Position numbers and translations under genes: made by a program. From positions 186,001 to 250,000 of the forward strand of contig NZ_BJFN01000005.1 in assembly GCF_014189855.1 (NCBI RefSeq): a stretch of DNA of 64,000 nucleotides, written 5' to 3'. Below the pieces are notes generated by a model. It was not told the origin of the DNA. It did not search any database and saw only the letters and a program-made list of their open reading frames with translations. Below are positions 35,925 through 45,467 of the stretch, piece after piece. Numbering within the stretch: position 1 is the stretch's first letter; every line of letters begins with the position of its first letter. The DNA comes from Buttiauxella sp. A111 (GTDB lineage Bacteria > Pseudomonadota > Gammaproteobacteria > Enterobacterales > Enterobacteriaceae).

Positions 35925-37379
35925 TCACGACATCAGTGGCAACAACTGCTGATAAATCTGGTTAAACACTTTACGACGCGTTTTATAGTGCTCATGCCGC
36001 GCCATGTCTGGTTTGTGTTGTTGCTCAAGCGATAACTGCGGTAACAACGCTTGCAGCGGTTTATCCGGCGACATCGCGATTTGCGCCAGGCGAGCCGCAC
36101 CAAGAGCTGGGCCTACATCCCCTCCCGTACGATAATCCAGCGTTTGCCCACTGATATCTGCCAGCATTTGCCGCCAGTACGGGCTACGTGCGCCGCCGCC
36201 AATCAGTGTGACACTTTGCGGCGTGACTCCGCAGGAATGCACGACATCCATCCCATCGGCTAATGCATAACCCACGCCCTCAAGCACGGCGCGAGCCAGT
36301 TCTGCGGGCCCATGCTGGTGAGTCAGGCCGAAGAAAACCCCTTTTGCCTGTGGATTGTTGTGCGGAGTGCGCTCGCCAGACAGATACGGCAGGAACCAGA
36401 TATCTCCTGCATCTTGATTCGCGCTTTCAGCGGCAGCCAGCAATGCCGGAACATTACCCAGACCCGTTAATTGAGCAGCCCAATCGAGACACGATGCGGC
36501 GCTAAGCATCACCGACATGAGATGCCAGCGATGGGGTAAAGCATGGCAGAAGCTGTGAACGGCACTTTCTGGTTTACTGCGAAAACCATCACTGACCGCG
36601 AAGTAAACGCCTGAAGTGCCGAGCGATAACATCGCTTGCCCAATATCCATCATGCCGACACCGACGGCACCCGCAGCATTATCGCCACCGCCAGCAACGA
36701 CTTGCACAGCAGGCATATTCCACGCCTGAGCGACGTCAGCTTTCAACGTGCCGGTAATTTCACAGCCTTCGAATAAATCTGGCATGTGCTTGCGGCTCAA
36801 CTGACATGCATCGAGCATGCTGTCGCTCCAGTCTCGCTTCGCGACATCCAGCCACATAGTACCTGCGGCATCTGACATATCGCTGGCAAAAACACCCGTC
36901 ATACGCAGTCGCAGATAATCCTTCGGTAACAGGACTTTATCTATTTTCGCGAAAACATCAGGCTCATGGTGTTTCACCCAAAGTAGTTTGGGCGCGGTGA
37001 ATCCCGGCATCATGAGGTTGCCCGTTATTTCGCGTGAGTTGGGCACGCTTGCTTCCAACAAAGCGCACTCTTCTCCACAGCGGCCGTCGTTCCATAAAAT
37101 CGCCGGGCGCAGTACGTTCTGCTGGTTATCGAGCAGTGTTGCACCGTGCATTTGCCCAGCAATCCCCAGCGCTTTCACATCTTTAAGAGAGTGCTGCTCG
37201 CCGAGGGCTTTCATTGCCCGGTCTGTTGCTTGCCACCAGTGATCCGGATCTTGCTCCGACCATAACGGATGCGGACGTGATACCGTCAGCGTTTCAGTCT
37301 GTGAAGCCAAAACCTCGCCTTGCTCTCCAAGCAAAATCGCTTTAACACCCGATGTTCCGAGATCAATTCCGATGTACAT
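35925..37379 (-). CDS. xylB: XylB, xylulokinase
   Basis: ATP-dependent phosphorylation of D-xylulose to xylulose-5-phosphate, 484 residues, FGGY family. It opens MYIGIDLGTSGVKAILL (phosphate-binding loop), with GIAGQMHGATLLD near residue 75 and the C-terminal FGGY signature-type region ARAVLEGVGYALADGMD and LIGGGARSPYWRQMLAD. It lies 70 nt after xylA on the same strand, with a hairpin between. Confidence 0.95.
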   Translation of the reverse strand: MYIGIDLGTSGVKAILLGEQGEVLASQTETLTVSRPHPLWSEQDPDHWWQATDRAMKALGEQHSLKDVKALGIAGQMHGATLLDNQQNVLRPAILWNDGRCGEECALLEASVPNSREITGNLMMPGFTAPKLLWVKHHEPDVFAKIDKVLLPKDYLRLRMTGVFASDMSDAAGTMWLDVAKRDWSDSMLDACQLSRKHMPDLFEGCEITGTLKADVAQAWNMPAVQVVAGGGDNAAGAVGVGMMDIGQAMLSLGTSGVYFAVSDGFRSKPESAVHSFCHALPHRWHLMSVMLSAASCLDWAAQLTGLGNVPALLAAAESANQDAGDIWFLPYLSGERTPHNNPQAKGVFFGLTHQHGPAELARAVLEGVGYALADGMDVVHSCGVTPQSVTLIGGGARSPYWRQMLADISGQTLDYRTGGDVGPALGAARLAQIAMSPDKPLQALLPQLSLEQQHKPDMARHEHYKTRRKVFNQIYQQLLPLMS

Positions 37380-37397
37380 AGTGGCTGTTCCTTATGA

Positions 37398-37422
37398 CCG
37401 CGCTACGTAAACCGTAGCGCGG
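37398..37422 (-). other. hairpin between xylA and xylB
   Basis: Perfect 10-bp stem CCGCGCTACG / CGTAGCGCGG with a 5-nt loop and no U-run. It probably protects the xylA part of the message or dampens read-through, so that isomerase exceeds kinase. Confidence 0.6.
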
Positions 37423-37449
37423 GAAGTCGTGAATAATCGAACAGTAAAC

Positions 37450-38772
37450 TTACTTGTCGAACAGATAGTGATTCACCAGGTTTTCCAGCAATTCCTGGCG
37501 ACCGCTCTGATGCTGCGGATTCAGGTTATGCTGTTCAGCGTACTGTGCAATCTGTGAAAGTGACATTTGGCCTTTCAGAATTTGCTGACCCAGTTCACCA
37601 TTCCAACCGGCGTAACGTTTCGCAACGCGCTTATCCAGTTCGCCATCTTCAATCATGCGAGCGGCAATTTTTAGCGACAGCGCCATGACATCCATCGCGC
37701 CAATATGGCCATAGAACAGGTCGTACTTATCGGTGCTTTGACGACGTACTTTGGCGTCAAAGTTCAGGCCACCCGTGGTGAAACCACCTGCTTTCAGAAT
37801 TTCGTACATCACCAGTGAGTTTTCTTCCACGCTGTTCGGGAACTGGTCTGTATCCCAACCCAGTTGCGGGTCGCCACGGTTAGCATCGACGGAGCCGAAG
37901 ATGCCCAACGCAATTGCGCTGGCGATTTCATGATGGAAAGAGTGGCCAGCAAGAGTTGCATGGTTCGCTTCAATGTTAACTTTGATCTCTTTTTCCAGAC
38001 CGAACTGTTTCAGGAAGCCGTAGACCGTCGCAACATCGTAATCGTATTGATGTTTGGTTGGCTCTTGTGGTTTAGGTTCGATGAGCAATGTGCCACGGAA
38101 ACCAATTTTGTGTTTATGCTCAACCACCATCTGTAAGAAGCGGCCAATTTGCTCACGCTCCTGACGTAAATCGGTATTGAGCAGTGATTCGTAGCCTTCA
38201 CGCCCGCCCCACAGCACATAGTTTTCGCCGCCCAATTGATGAGTCGCATTCATCGCGGTAACGACTTGTGTTGCGGCCCAGGAGAAGACTTCCGGGTCCG
38301 GGCTGGTAGCCGCGCCTGCACCATAACGAGGATTGGTAAAGCAGTTGGCCGTACCCCACAGCAATTTCACGCCGCTTTCCTGCTGTTTTTGTGCCAGCAC
38401 TTCGGTCATTTCTGCGAAATTGTTCAAGTACTCTTTCAGTGATGCCCCTTCTGGTGAGACGTCCACATCATGGAAGCAGTAATACGGAACATTCAGTTTG
38501 TGGAAGAATTCGAAGGCTACGTCCGCTTTTAGTTTTGCAAGACCTAATGCGTCACCTGCGCGTTGCCACGGACGTTCGAAAGAACCAGCGCCAAACATAT
38601 CAGCACCATTCCAGCAGAAGTTATGCCAGTAACAAGCAGCAAAGCGCAGGTGTTCTTCCATACGTTTACCCAGCACGATTTCATCTGGATTGTAGTGGCG
38701 AAATGCCAGCGGGTTAGCGGTTTTAGGGCCTTCAAAACGTACACGTTCAAGCTGGTCGAAATAGGTTTGCAT
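37450..38772 (-). CDS. xylA: XylA, D-xylose isomerase
   Basis: Metal-dependent interconversion of D-xylose and D-xylulose, TIM barrel, 440 residues as in E. coli. Catalytic His and Asp lie in [12 protein letters not shown]; metal ligands lie in [15 protein letters not shown] and [23 protein letters not shown] precedes the ATG at 38772; the frame continues to 38790 but MITESI is not family sequence. Divergent from xylF. Confidence 0.95.
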   Translation of the reverse strand: MQTYFDQLERVRFEGPKTANPLAFRHYNPDEIVLGKRMEEHLRFAACYWHNFCWNGADMFGAGSFERPWQRAGDALGLAKLKADVAFEFFHKLNVPYYCFHDVDVSPEGASLKEYLNNFAEMTEVLAQKQQESGVKLLWGTANCFTNPRYGAGAATSPDPEVFSWAATQVVTAMNATHQLGGENYVLWGGREGYESLLNTDLRQEREQIGRFLQMVVEHKHKIGFRGTLLIEPKPQEPTKHQYDYDVATVYGFLKQFGLEKEIKVNIEANHATLAGHSFHHEIASAIALGIFGSVDANRGDPQLGWDTDQFPNSVEENSLVMYEILKAGGFTTGGLNFDAKVRRQSTDKYDLFYGHIGAMDVMALSLKIAARMIEDGELDKRVAKRYAGWNGELGQQILKGQMSLSQIAQYAEQHNLNPQHQSGRQELLENLVNHYLFDK

Positions 38773-38840
38773 AATTGACTCCGTAATCATGGGGACGGCA
38801 AGTAAGCGATTCTGTAACCATCCTGTATTTTCCCTGGAAC

Positions 38841-38866
38841 TTGCTCAATTACGTTATTTCACACTG
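38841..38866 (-). promoter_or_regulatory. conserved xylA promoter block
   Basis: On the minus strand, CAGTGTGAAATAACGTAATT and the following GAGCAA match E. coli sequence before xylA (one base differs, ACGTAAT for ACATAAT). It probably covers the -10 region and part of the XylR site. Confidence 0.55.
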
Positions 38867-38886
38867 CGATTAAGAGAATGCTCAAA

Positions 38887-38902
38887 TGTGCGCTGTCTCG
38901 CA
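38887..38902. promoter_or_regulatory. CRP-like site between xylA and xylF
   Basis: TGTGCGCTGTCTCGCA matches 8 of 10 conserved positions of TGTGA-N6-TCACA. A single CRP site serves both directions in E. coli, which fits this location. Confidence 0.5.
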
Positions 38903-39142
38903 AAAAAGCTTAAAATAATGAATGAAACATTTCGAGGGATATTCCAATAAATAATGCAAGGGGTGGTTTTGTTAAATTAAAACCCGATCGCCATCATAAA
39001 TTAACAATTAAACCAAAAAACATAATGAGAAGATAAAAATCTATAATTGCTGGATTCGCATTCACAGACAACAATTCCAGTCGGTCAACAGATGTTAATA
39101 ATTTTTAATCCGATTTATTCCAACCCTATACAGGTATAAAAA

Positions 39143-40141
39143 ATGAGAATGAAGATTAAGAACCTCTTACTAACGTTGTGTGCCTCACTCGTTCTAACCA
39201 GCACCTGCAGCATCGCAAAAGAAGTGAAGATCGGCATGGCCATCGATGATTTACGCCTCGAGCGCTGGCAGAAAGACCGCGATATTTTTGTTAAAAAAGC
39301 CGAATCGTTGGGGGCGAAAGTCTTTGTTCAGTCGGCTAATGGCAACGAAGAAACGCAAATGTCGCAAATAGAAAACATGATCAACCGTGGCGTAGATGTG
39401 TTGGTCATTATTCCTTACAACGGCCAGGTGTTGAGTAACGTCATCGCGGAAGCCAAAAGAGAGGGGATAAAAGTATTAGCTTATGATCGCATGATTAATA
39501 ATGCAGACATTGATTATTATATTTCCTTTGATAATGAAAAAGTCGGTGAACTTCAGGCGCAAAGCATTGTTAATAAAGTCCCTTCTGGAAATTATTTTTT
39601 GATGGGCGGGTCGCCGGTTGATAATAATGCCAAGTTATTCCGCGAAGGGCAGATGAAAGTATTAAAGCCCTATATTGACAGCGGGAAAATAAAAGTTGTC
39701 GGCGACCAATGGGCAGATGGATGGTTGCCTGAGAACGCATTGAAAATTATGGAGAATGCGCTGACGGCTAATAACAATAAAATTGATGCCGTCGTTGCGT
39801 CAAACGATGCAACGGCAGGTGGGGCAATCCAGGCGTTAAGCGCCCAGGGGCTGGCGGGCAAAGTGGCGATTTCCGGCCAGGACGCGGATTTAGCCGGTGT
39901 GAAACGTATCATTGCCGGTACGCAAACCATGACGGTTTATAAGCCCATCACCAAGCTTGCGAATACAGCCGCTGAAATTGCTGTGGAATTAGGCGAAGGA
40001 AAGCAACCCGCTTCCGATGCCACTCTCAATAACGGCGTTAAAGATGTCCCTTCACGCCTTCTGACACCCATCGAAGTCGACAAAGCCAATATAGACAGCA
40101 CCGTTGTGGCTGACGGTTTCCACAAAAAGAACGAGCTATAG
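39143..40141 (+). CDS. xylF: XylF, xylose-binding protein
   Basis: Periplasmic D-xylose-binding component of XylFGH, 332 residues. The signal peptide ends near CSIAK, and the mature part [20 protein letters not shown] follows. Sugar-binding-family landmarks [20 protein letters not shown] and [16 protein letters not shown] are present. A second ATG two codons later (39149) corresponds to the E. coli start; ACAGG spacing slightly favours 39143. Confidence 0.95.
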   Translation: MRMKIKNLLLTLCASLVLTSTCSIAKEVKIGMAIDDLRLERWQKDRDIFVKKAESLGAKVFVQSANGNEETQMSQIENMINRGVDVLVIIPYNGQVLSNVIAEAKREGIKVLAYDRMINNADIDYYISFDNEKVGELQAQSIVNKVPSGNYFLMGGSPVDNNAKLFREGQMKVLKPYIDSGKIKVVGDQWADGWLPENALKIMENALTANNNKIDAVVASNDATAGGAIQALSAQGLAGKVAISGQDADLAGVKRIIAGTQTMTVYKPITKLANTAAEIAVELGEGKQPASDATLNNGVKDVPSRLLTPIEVDKANIDSTVVADGFHKKNEL

Positions 40142-40202
40142 CCCCTGCGCCCGTGCTTTGTCACGGGCGATACCCACCCTTAAAACAGGTAAAGGAGTGG
40201 CT

Positions 40203-41744
40203 ATGCCTTGTTTACTGGAAATGAAAAATATCACCAAAACCTTCGGCGTCGTGAAGGCGGTTGATAGTGTCAGTCTGTCAGTGGATTCCGGTGAAGTGAT
40301 GTCGCTTTGTGGCGAGAACGGCTCCGGCAAATCTACGCTGATGAAAGTACTGTGCGGCATTTATCCATTCGGCAGTTACGAGGGTGAAATTTGGTTTGCT
40401 GGAGAAAAGCTTCAGGCGAGCCATATCCGTGATACTGAGCGCAAAGGTATTGCGATAATTCACCAGGAGCTGGCGTTGGTTAAGCATTTAACTGTGCTTG
40501 AGAATATTTTCCTCGGCGCAGAAATATCACGCCGCGGAGTGTTGGACTACGACAGCATGACGCTCCGATGCCAAAAATTGCTCGCGCAGGTGAGCTTAAA
40601 TATTTCTCCGGATACGCGCGTGGGGTCGCTTGGGCTGGGGCAACAACAGCTGGTAGAAATTGCCAAGGCACTGAATAAACAGGTGCGTTTACTTATTCTG
40701 GATGAACCCACCGCCTCGTTAACCGAACAAGAAACGGCAGTGCTGTTGGGGATTATTCGTGACCTGCAAGCGCATGGCATCGCCTGTGTTTATATCTCCC
40801 ATAAACTCAATGAAGTTAAAGCGATTTCCGACACCATCTGCGTCATCCGCGACGGCCAACACATCGGCACCCGTGATGCGACACTGCTTCGTGAAGAAGA
40901 CATTATCACCATGATGGTTGGGCGCGAGCTTACGGCGCTTTACCCCAATGAGCCGCACCAGACTGGCGATGAAATTCTGCGTGTTGAGCATCTTACCGCC
41001 TGGCATCCGGTAAACCGGCAAATTAAACGGGTGAACGACATTTCGTTTTCACTGCATAAAGGCGAAATTCTGGGCATTGCCGGACTCGTTGGTGCGGGGC
41101 GTACCGAAGCGGTGCAGTGCTTATTTGGCGTCTGGCCGGGTAAATCTGAAGGGCGTATTTTCATCGATAACAAACAGGTCACTATTGGTAGCTGCCAGCA
41201 AGCCATTGCGCATGGTATTGCGATGGTGCCTGAAGACCGAAAAAAAGATGGCATCGTGCCGATTATGGCCGTAGGGCACAACATCACGCTTGCCGCGTTA
41301 AGCCAGTTTTCTGGGACGTTAACTCACCTTGATGATGCCGCAGAACTTAACTGCATCCTGCAATCTATTCAGCGGCTAAAAGTGAAAACGTCATCGCCCG
41401 AGTTATCTATTGGCCGCCTGAGCGGGGGCAATCAGCAAAAAGCGATTCTGGCGCGTTGTCTGTTGCTCAATCCCCGCATCCTGATTTTGGATGAACCCAC
41501 GCGTGGCATTGATATCGGCGCGAAATATGAAATCTACAAACTTATCAACCAACTGGTGCAACAAGGCATTGCGGTCATCGTTATCTCATCAGAATTACCA
41601 GAAGTACTGGGTCTGAGCGACCGAGTGTTGGTGATGCATGAAGGGCGCATTAAAGCTGACCTGGTGAATAACAATTTGACCCAGGAGCAAGTCATGGAAG
41701 CCGCACTGAGGAGTGAAAAGCATGTCGAAAACCAATCCGTCTGA
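40203..41744 (+). CDS. xylG: XylG, ABC transporter ATPase (double domain)
   Basis: Sugar-type ATPase with two nucleotide-binding domains, 513 residues as in E. coli. The first domain has [12 protein letters not shown], the signature-like [13 protein letters not shown] and [11 protein letters not shown]; the second has [23 protein letters not shown] and [19 protein letters not shown] precedes 40203; the frame from 40104 overlaps xylF and is rejected. The stop overlaps xylH by 23 nt. Confidence 0.95.
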   Translation: MPCLLEMKNITKTFGVVKAVDSVSLSVDSGEVMSLCGENGSGKSTLMKVLCGIYPFGSYEGEIWFAGEKLQASHIRDTERKGIAIIHQELALVKHLTVLENIFLGAEISRRGVLDYDSMTLRCQKLLAQVSLNISPDTRVGSLGLGQQQLVEIAKALNKQVRLLILDEPTASLTEQETAVLLGIIRDLQAHGIACVYISHKLNEVKAISDTICVIRDGQHIGTRDATLLREEDIITMMVGRELTALYPNEPHQTGDEILRVEHLTAWHPVNRQIKRVNDISFSLHKGEILGIAGLVGAGRTEAVQCLFGVWPGKSEGRIFIDNKQVTIGSCQQAIAHGIAMVPEDRKKDGIVPIMAVGHNITLAALSQFSGTLTHLDDAAELNCILQSIQRLKVKTSSPELSIGRLSGGNQQKAILARCLLLNPRILILDEPTRGIDIGAKYEIYKLINQLVQQGIAVIVISSELPEVLGLSDRVLVMHEGRIKADLVNNNLTQEQVMEAALRSEKHVENQSV

Positions 41745-42903
41745 ACTGAAACTCACGGCACCTACGGCTTCACCATTAGCGGGGTTGCGGGCGCTTAACC
41801 TCCAGGTTTTTGTCATGATTGCCGCGATTGTGGTGATCATGCTCTTCTTCACCTGGACTACCGAAGGCGCTTACCTCAGTGCCAGGAACGTATCTAACCT
41901 GCTACGCCAGACGGCGATCACGGGGATCCTGGCGGTAGGGATGGTGTTCGTCATTATCTCGGCAGAAATTGACCTTTCCGTTGGCTCGATGATGGGCTTG
42001 TTGGGCGGTGTGGCAGCGATTTTCGATGTCTGGCTAGGGTGGCCACTGCCGCTGACTATTGTTGTGACACTGGCTCTGGGCCTGGTTCTGGGGGCATGGA
42101 ATGGGTGGTGGGTGGCCTATCGCAAAGTCCCTTCATTTATCGTCACACTCGCCGGAATGCTGGCGTTTCGTGGCGTACTGATTGGTATTACTAACGGCAC
42201 CACCGTTTCGCCAACCAGCGCCGATATGTCGCAAATCGGACAAAGTTATCTCCCGGAAGGTATTGGCTTTGGTATCGGCACATTAGGGCTCGTCATTTTT
42301 GTCGCCTGGCAATGGCGAATGCGTATCCGCCGTCAGGCGCTAGGGCTGGCAACACCTGCATCAACAGGCGTTGTAGGGCGTCAGGCAGTGACTGTGGTGA
42401 TCGTGTTAGGCGCAATCTGGCTACTTAATGATTATCGCGGTGTGCCAACACCGGTACTGCTGCTGACGTTACTACTGTTGGCGGGAATGTTTATGGCGAC
42501 CCGCACCGCATTTGGCCGGCGTATTTATGCGATTGGCGGCAATATCGAAGCGGCGCGACTGTCTGGTATTAATGTAGAGCGCACCAAATTGGCGGTCTTT
42601 GCCATCAATGGACTTATGGTTGCGATTGCCGGGTTGATTCTAAGCTCACGTTTGGGGGCTGGCTCCCCGTCAGCCGGGAACATTGCTGAACTTGATGCCA
42701 TCGCGGCATGTGTGATTGGTGGTACGAGTCTTGCGGGCGGTGTAGGGAGTGTTGCGGGCGCCGTGATGGGGGCATTTATCATGGCTTCTCTGGATAACGG
42801 AATGAGCATGATGGACGTTCCCACGTTCTGGCAGTACATCGTCAAAGGTGCGATTTTGCTGCTGGCGGTTTGGATGGATTCGGCTACCAAACGCAGAGCG
42901 TAA
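41722..42903 (+). CDS. xylH: XylH, xylose permease
   Basis: Inner-membrane permease of the xylose ABC importer, 393 residues as in E. coli, about ten helices. Conserved blocks are [35 protein letters not shown] and the C-terminal [23 protein letters not shown] lies about 9 nt before 41722. A GTG at 41713 would add three residues. Followed by ERIC copy 2. Confidence 0.95.
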   Translation: MSKTNPSELKLTAPTASPLAGLRALNLQVFVMIAAIVVIMLFFTWTTEGAYLSARNVSNLLRQTAITGILAVGMVFVIISAEIDLSVGSMMGLLGGVAAIFDVWLGWPLPLTIVVTLALGLVLGAWNGWWVAYRKVPSFIVTLAGMLAFRGVLIGITNGTTVSPTSADMSQIGQSYLPEGIGFGIGTLGLVIFVAWQWRMRIRRQALGLATPASTGVVGRQAVTVVIVLGAIWLLNDYRGVPTPVLLLTLLLLAGMFMATRTAFGRRIYAIGGNIEAARLSGINVERTKLAVFAINGLMVAIAGLILSSRLGAGSPSAGNIAELDAIAACVIGGTSLAGGVGSVAGAVMGAFIMASLDNGMSMMDVPTFWQYIVKGAILLLAVWMDSATKRRA

Positions 42904-42906
42904 GAA

Positions 42907-43031
42907 TACCCGTCGTCTTTCAAGTTGCAGGTGTGTTGGCTACGTTCAATCGCCCGAATCACTTACTTTAGTAAGCTCGTCGGGTCTCATTCTCTTGCCG
43001 CCTTCCTGCAACTTGAAATCCATTGGGTATA
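42907..43031. repeat. ERIC element, copy 2
   Basis: 125-bp ERIC with near-perfect ends (TACCCGTCGTCTTTCAAGTT and its imperfect complement AACTTGAAATCCATTGGGTA) and the central ACTTACTTTAGTAAGCTCG. It lies between xylH and xylR and so falls inside the xylFGHR transcript, if that is one unit. Confidence 0.92.
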
Positions 43032-43070
43032 GTGTATGGCATCTAAGGTTTTGTTATCAGGGAAACAAGT

Positions 43071-44249
43071 ATGTTTGAGAAGCGTCATCGCATTACGTTG
43101 TTATTCAATGCCAATAAAGCCTACGACCGCCAGGTAGTGGAAGGGGTTGGCGAATATTTGCAGGCGTCTCAAACTAAGTGGGACATTTTTATCGAAGAAG
43201 ATTTCCGCGCTCGTATCGATAACATCAAGGAGTGGTTAGGCGATGGCGTGATTGCCGATTTCGATGATGCAGAAATCCAGCGTTTATTAGAGGGGGCCGA
43301 CGTGCCCATTGTCGGCGTCGGGGGTTCTTACCACTTACCTGAACACTATCCGCCAGTGCATTACATTGCGACGGATAACCGCGCGTTAGTGGAAAGTGCG
43401 TTTTTGCATCTCAAAGAAAAGGGTGTTCAGCGTTTCGCTTTCTATGGTTTACCTAATTCTAGCGGAAAGCGTTGGGCGATGGAGCGCGAATATGCTTTTA
43501 ACCAACTGGTGGCGAAAGAAAAATATCGTGGTGTGGTTTATCAGGGGATAGAAACCGCGCCAGAAAACTGGCAGCACGCGCAAAATCGTTTGGCTGATTG
43601 GGTGCAAACGCTGCCTCCACAGACCGGGATTATTGCGGTGACAGATGCGCGTGCGCGCCATCTGCTGCAAGTCTGCGAGCATTTGCATATTCCGGTGCCG
43701 GAAAAGTTATGTGTGATTGGCATTGATAACGAAGAACTGACGCGCTATTTGTCGCGAGTGGCACTTTCATCAGTGGCGCAGGGCACCCGGCAAATGGGGT
43801 ATCAGGCCGCCAAATTATTACATCGCCTGCTGGATAACGAGCCGCTCGCCTTGCAACGGGTTCTGGTTCCGCCAGTGCGCGTCGTCGAACGCCGCTCAAC
43901 GGATTACCGCTCTTTGCACGACCCGGCTGTGATTCAGGCTATGCATTACATCCGCAATCACGCCTGCAAAGGGATAAAAGTTGAACAGGTGCTGGATGCG
44001 GTTGGGATCTCACGTTCCAACCTGGAGAAGCGTTTTAAAGAGGAAGTGGGGGAGACTATTCACGCGATGATTCACGCCGAAAAACTTGAAAAAGCGCGTA
44101 GCCTGCTGGTCTCTACCTCTTTGTCGATCAATGAAATATCGCAGATGTGCGGTTATCCCTCGCTGCAATATTTCTATTCTGTATTCAAGAAAGAGTATGA
44201 CGCGACCCCGAAAGAACACCGCGAGCGTTACAGCGAAATATTAGTGTAG
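43071..44249 (+). CDS. xylR: XylR, xylose operon activator
   Basis: 392 residues, the same as E. coli XylR. The N-terminal two thirds is a LacI-type periplasmic-binding fold that senses D-xylose; the C-terminus is an AraC-type DNA-binding domain with two helix-turn-helix motifs (VEQVLDAVGISRSNLEKRFK and INEISQMCGYPSLQYFYSVF). It activates xylAB and xylFGH. ERIC copy 2 separates it from xylH; TATAGT at 43029-43034 could be a -10 for its own promoter. Confidence 0.95.
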   Translation: MFEKRHRITLLFNANKAYDRQVVEGVGEYLQASQTKWDIFIEEDFRARIDNIKEWLGDGVIADFDDAEIQRLLEGADVPIVGVGGSYHLPEHYPPVHYIATDNRALVESAFLHLKEKGVQRFAFYGLPNSSGKRWAMEREYAFNQLVAKEKYRGVVYQGIETAPENWQHAQNRLADWVQTLPPQTGIIAVTDARARHLLQVCEHLHIPVPEKLCVIGIDNEELTRYLSRVALSSVAQGTRQMGYQAAKLLHRLLDNEPLALQRVLVPPVRVVERRSTDYRSLHDPAVIQAMHYIRNHACKGIKVEQVLDAVGISRSNLEKRFKEEVGETIHAMIHAEKLEKARSLLVSTSLSINEISQMCGYPSLQYFYSVFKKEYDATPKEHRERYSEILV

Positions 44250-44253
44250 ATAT

Positions 44254-44282
44254 TAAAAAAAACGCCTTCGATATGAAGGCGT
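44254..44282 (-). terminator. terminator between xylR and bax
   Basis: Stem ACGCCTTC / GAAGGCGT, 5-nt loop. The minus strand has a U8 run after the stem, so it is a strong intrinsic terminator for bax; it may also end xylR transcripts. Confidence 0.8.
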
Positions 44283-44319
44283 GAATTATTACTTATTATT
44301 AACAATTTATTTTAATTAA

Positions 44320-45153
44320 TTAGTTCGGTGTCATAAAACGCTGATTGGTCTGGTACATCGCAAATAGGTAGTTGTTATAGCTGTTACCCTTTGTGGAATA
44401 CCCTTTCAGCTTATGAATCATGTTGCTGGCCGTTACTTCTTGATCCGCTTTACGCAATTGAGCGCGTGATTTACGGAAAGATTTATAGGCCGGGTGCGTA
44501 TTCAAATTTGTTACGTAAGAGTTAACGCCTTCTTTAACTGAATCGTAATGCAAATAGCCTTTAACTTTGCCAGGCTCGCTGTTGCAATGGCGCTTACTGC
44601 ACTTCATACCAAACAAGTTGTTATTGCTACGTGCGAGTTTAGACGTACCCCAGCCACTTTCGGCTGCGGCCATCGTTGCCACCATATTGGTAGGAATGAT
44701 GTCGACTTTTTCCATCAACGTGTTCCACGGCACGCTTCGGGTATTACCGTTCCACGCAATTTTATAGCGTTTGGTAATGTCTTTCAGACGCGCACGCTCT
44801 GAAGGTGACCAGCGTTTCTCATACTGCTTAGAAACCAACCAGTTACGTTCAGCAGTGATCGCTGCATTTTGACTAGTAATATATGGCATGACCGTCCGGA
44901 GAAACGCTTTTTTTCTAGGTGTTCCGGAAGGGTATTTTCGCAAATCAGGGAGCGATGCAATTTCACTATTGCGAGAATACTCTTTCTTACTACTTGCCAG
45001 TTTCTTACTTTGTGTATTCGTGCTTTTTTTCGCAGTTAATTGGGCTTTATGCGATTTTGGCTCATGTTTACTTGCTAATACCCCAGTTGAAAAACTGAAG
45101 GTCAGTAACATAAGTATCGCAGCCCCAAATCGTCGGATTGGGGTTGATATCAT
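44320..45153 (-). CDS. bax: Bax, exported glucosaminidase-domain protein
   Basis: 277 residues with a hydrophobic signal (IRRFGAAILMLLTFSFSTGVLA), a basic Ser/Lys-rich linker and a C-terminal endo-beta-N-acetylglucosaminidase fold. The catalytic Glu is expected in MAAAESGWGTSKLARSNNN; LFGMKCSKRHCNSEPG has a cysteine pair. Likely a peptidoglycan hydrolase; no enzymology is known to me for this member. AGGAG Shine-Dalgarno. Divergent from malS, as in E. coli. Confidence 0.9.
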   Translation of the reverse strand: MISTPIRRFGAAILMLLTFSFSTGVLASKHEPKSHKAQLTAKKSTNTQSKKLASSKKEYSRNSEIASLPDLRKYPSGTPRKKAFLRTVMPYITSQNAAITAERNWLVSKQYEKRWSPSERARLKDITKRYKIAWNGNTRSVPWNTLMEKVDIIPTNMVATMAAAESGWGTSKLARSNNNLFGMKCSKRHCNSEPGKVKGYLHYDSVKEGVNSYVTNLNTHPAYKSFRKSRAQLRKADQEVTASNMIHKLKGYSTKGNSYNNYLFAMYQTNQRFMTPN

Positions 45154-45467
45154 TAGATCTCCTGGTCGGATCGTTACGTTTCTAGTGCCTTATTCGTGAA
45201 GGATTTCGAACAAAGTGAACGCAGATACTAACAAAAATAGACCTCCCGAGCACCAAAAGAAATAATCCGATTCTGAAATGATGTCACGTGCGAACTTCTT
45301 TTAACGGCAAAAAGTGTCATATTTTGCGATGGTTATCGCATATTTTAATGTATTGATACCGCCATCACTCACCCTGTTATCTCCTCCCCAACTATCCATT
45401 TTTGGGATGAACTCTACGATTAAAAACAGTGCCACACTGGATAAAAGATAATCGCGGGCTTAACCCT
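45154..45467. other. 314-bp bax/malS divergent control region
   Basis: No gene seen. It holds MalT-box-like sequences near 45381 and 45404 that belong to malS. I see no clear promoter for bax. Confidence 0.5.
45381..45411. promoter_or_regulatory. MalT boxes upstream of malS
   Basis: CTCCTCCCC at 45381-45389 is the complement of GGGGAGGAG, an excellent match to the MalT box GGGGAKGAGG. GGGATGAA at 45404-45411 is a weaker copy in the opposite orientation. malS belongs to the MalT regulon in E. coli, so maltodextrin induction is expected. Confidence 0.6.

Larger units (their letters stand above)
38773..39142. other. 370-bp xylA/xylF divergent control region
   Basis: AT-rich region without genes. 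Reading toward xylA, the block GTGTGAAATAACGTAATTGA is nearly identical to the E. coli xylA promoter area as I recall it. A CRP-like site lies in the middle. XylR operators are expected on both sides but cannot be outlined with confidence; GAAACATTTCGA near 38925 is one candidate. Confidence 0.65.
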
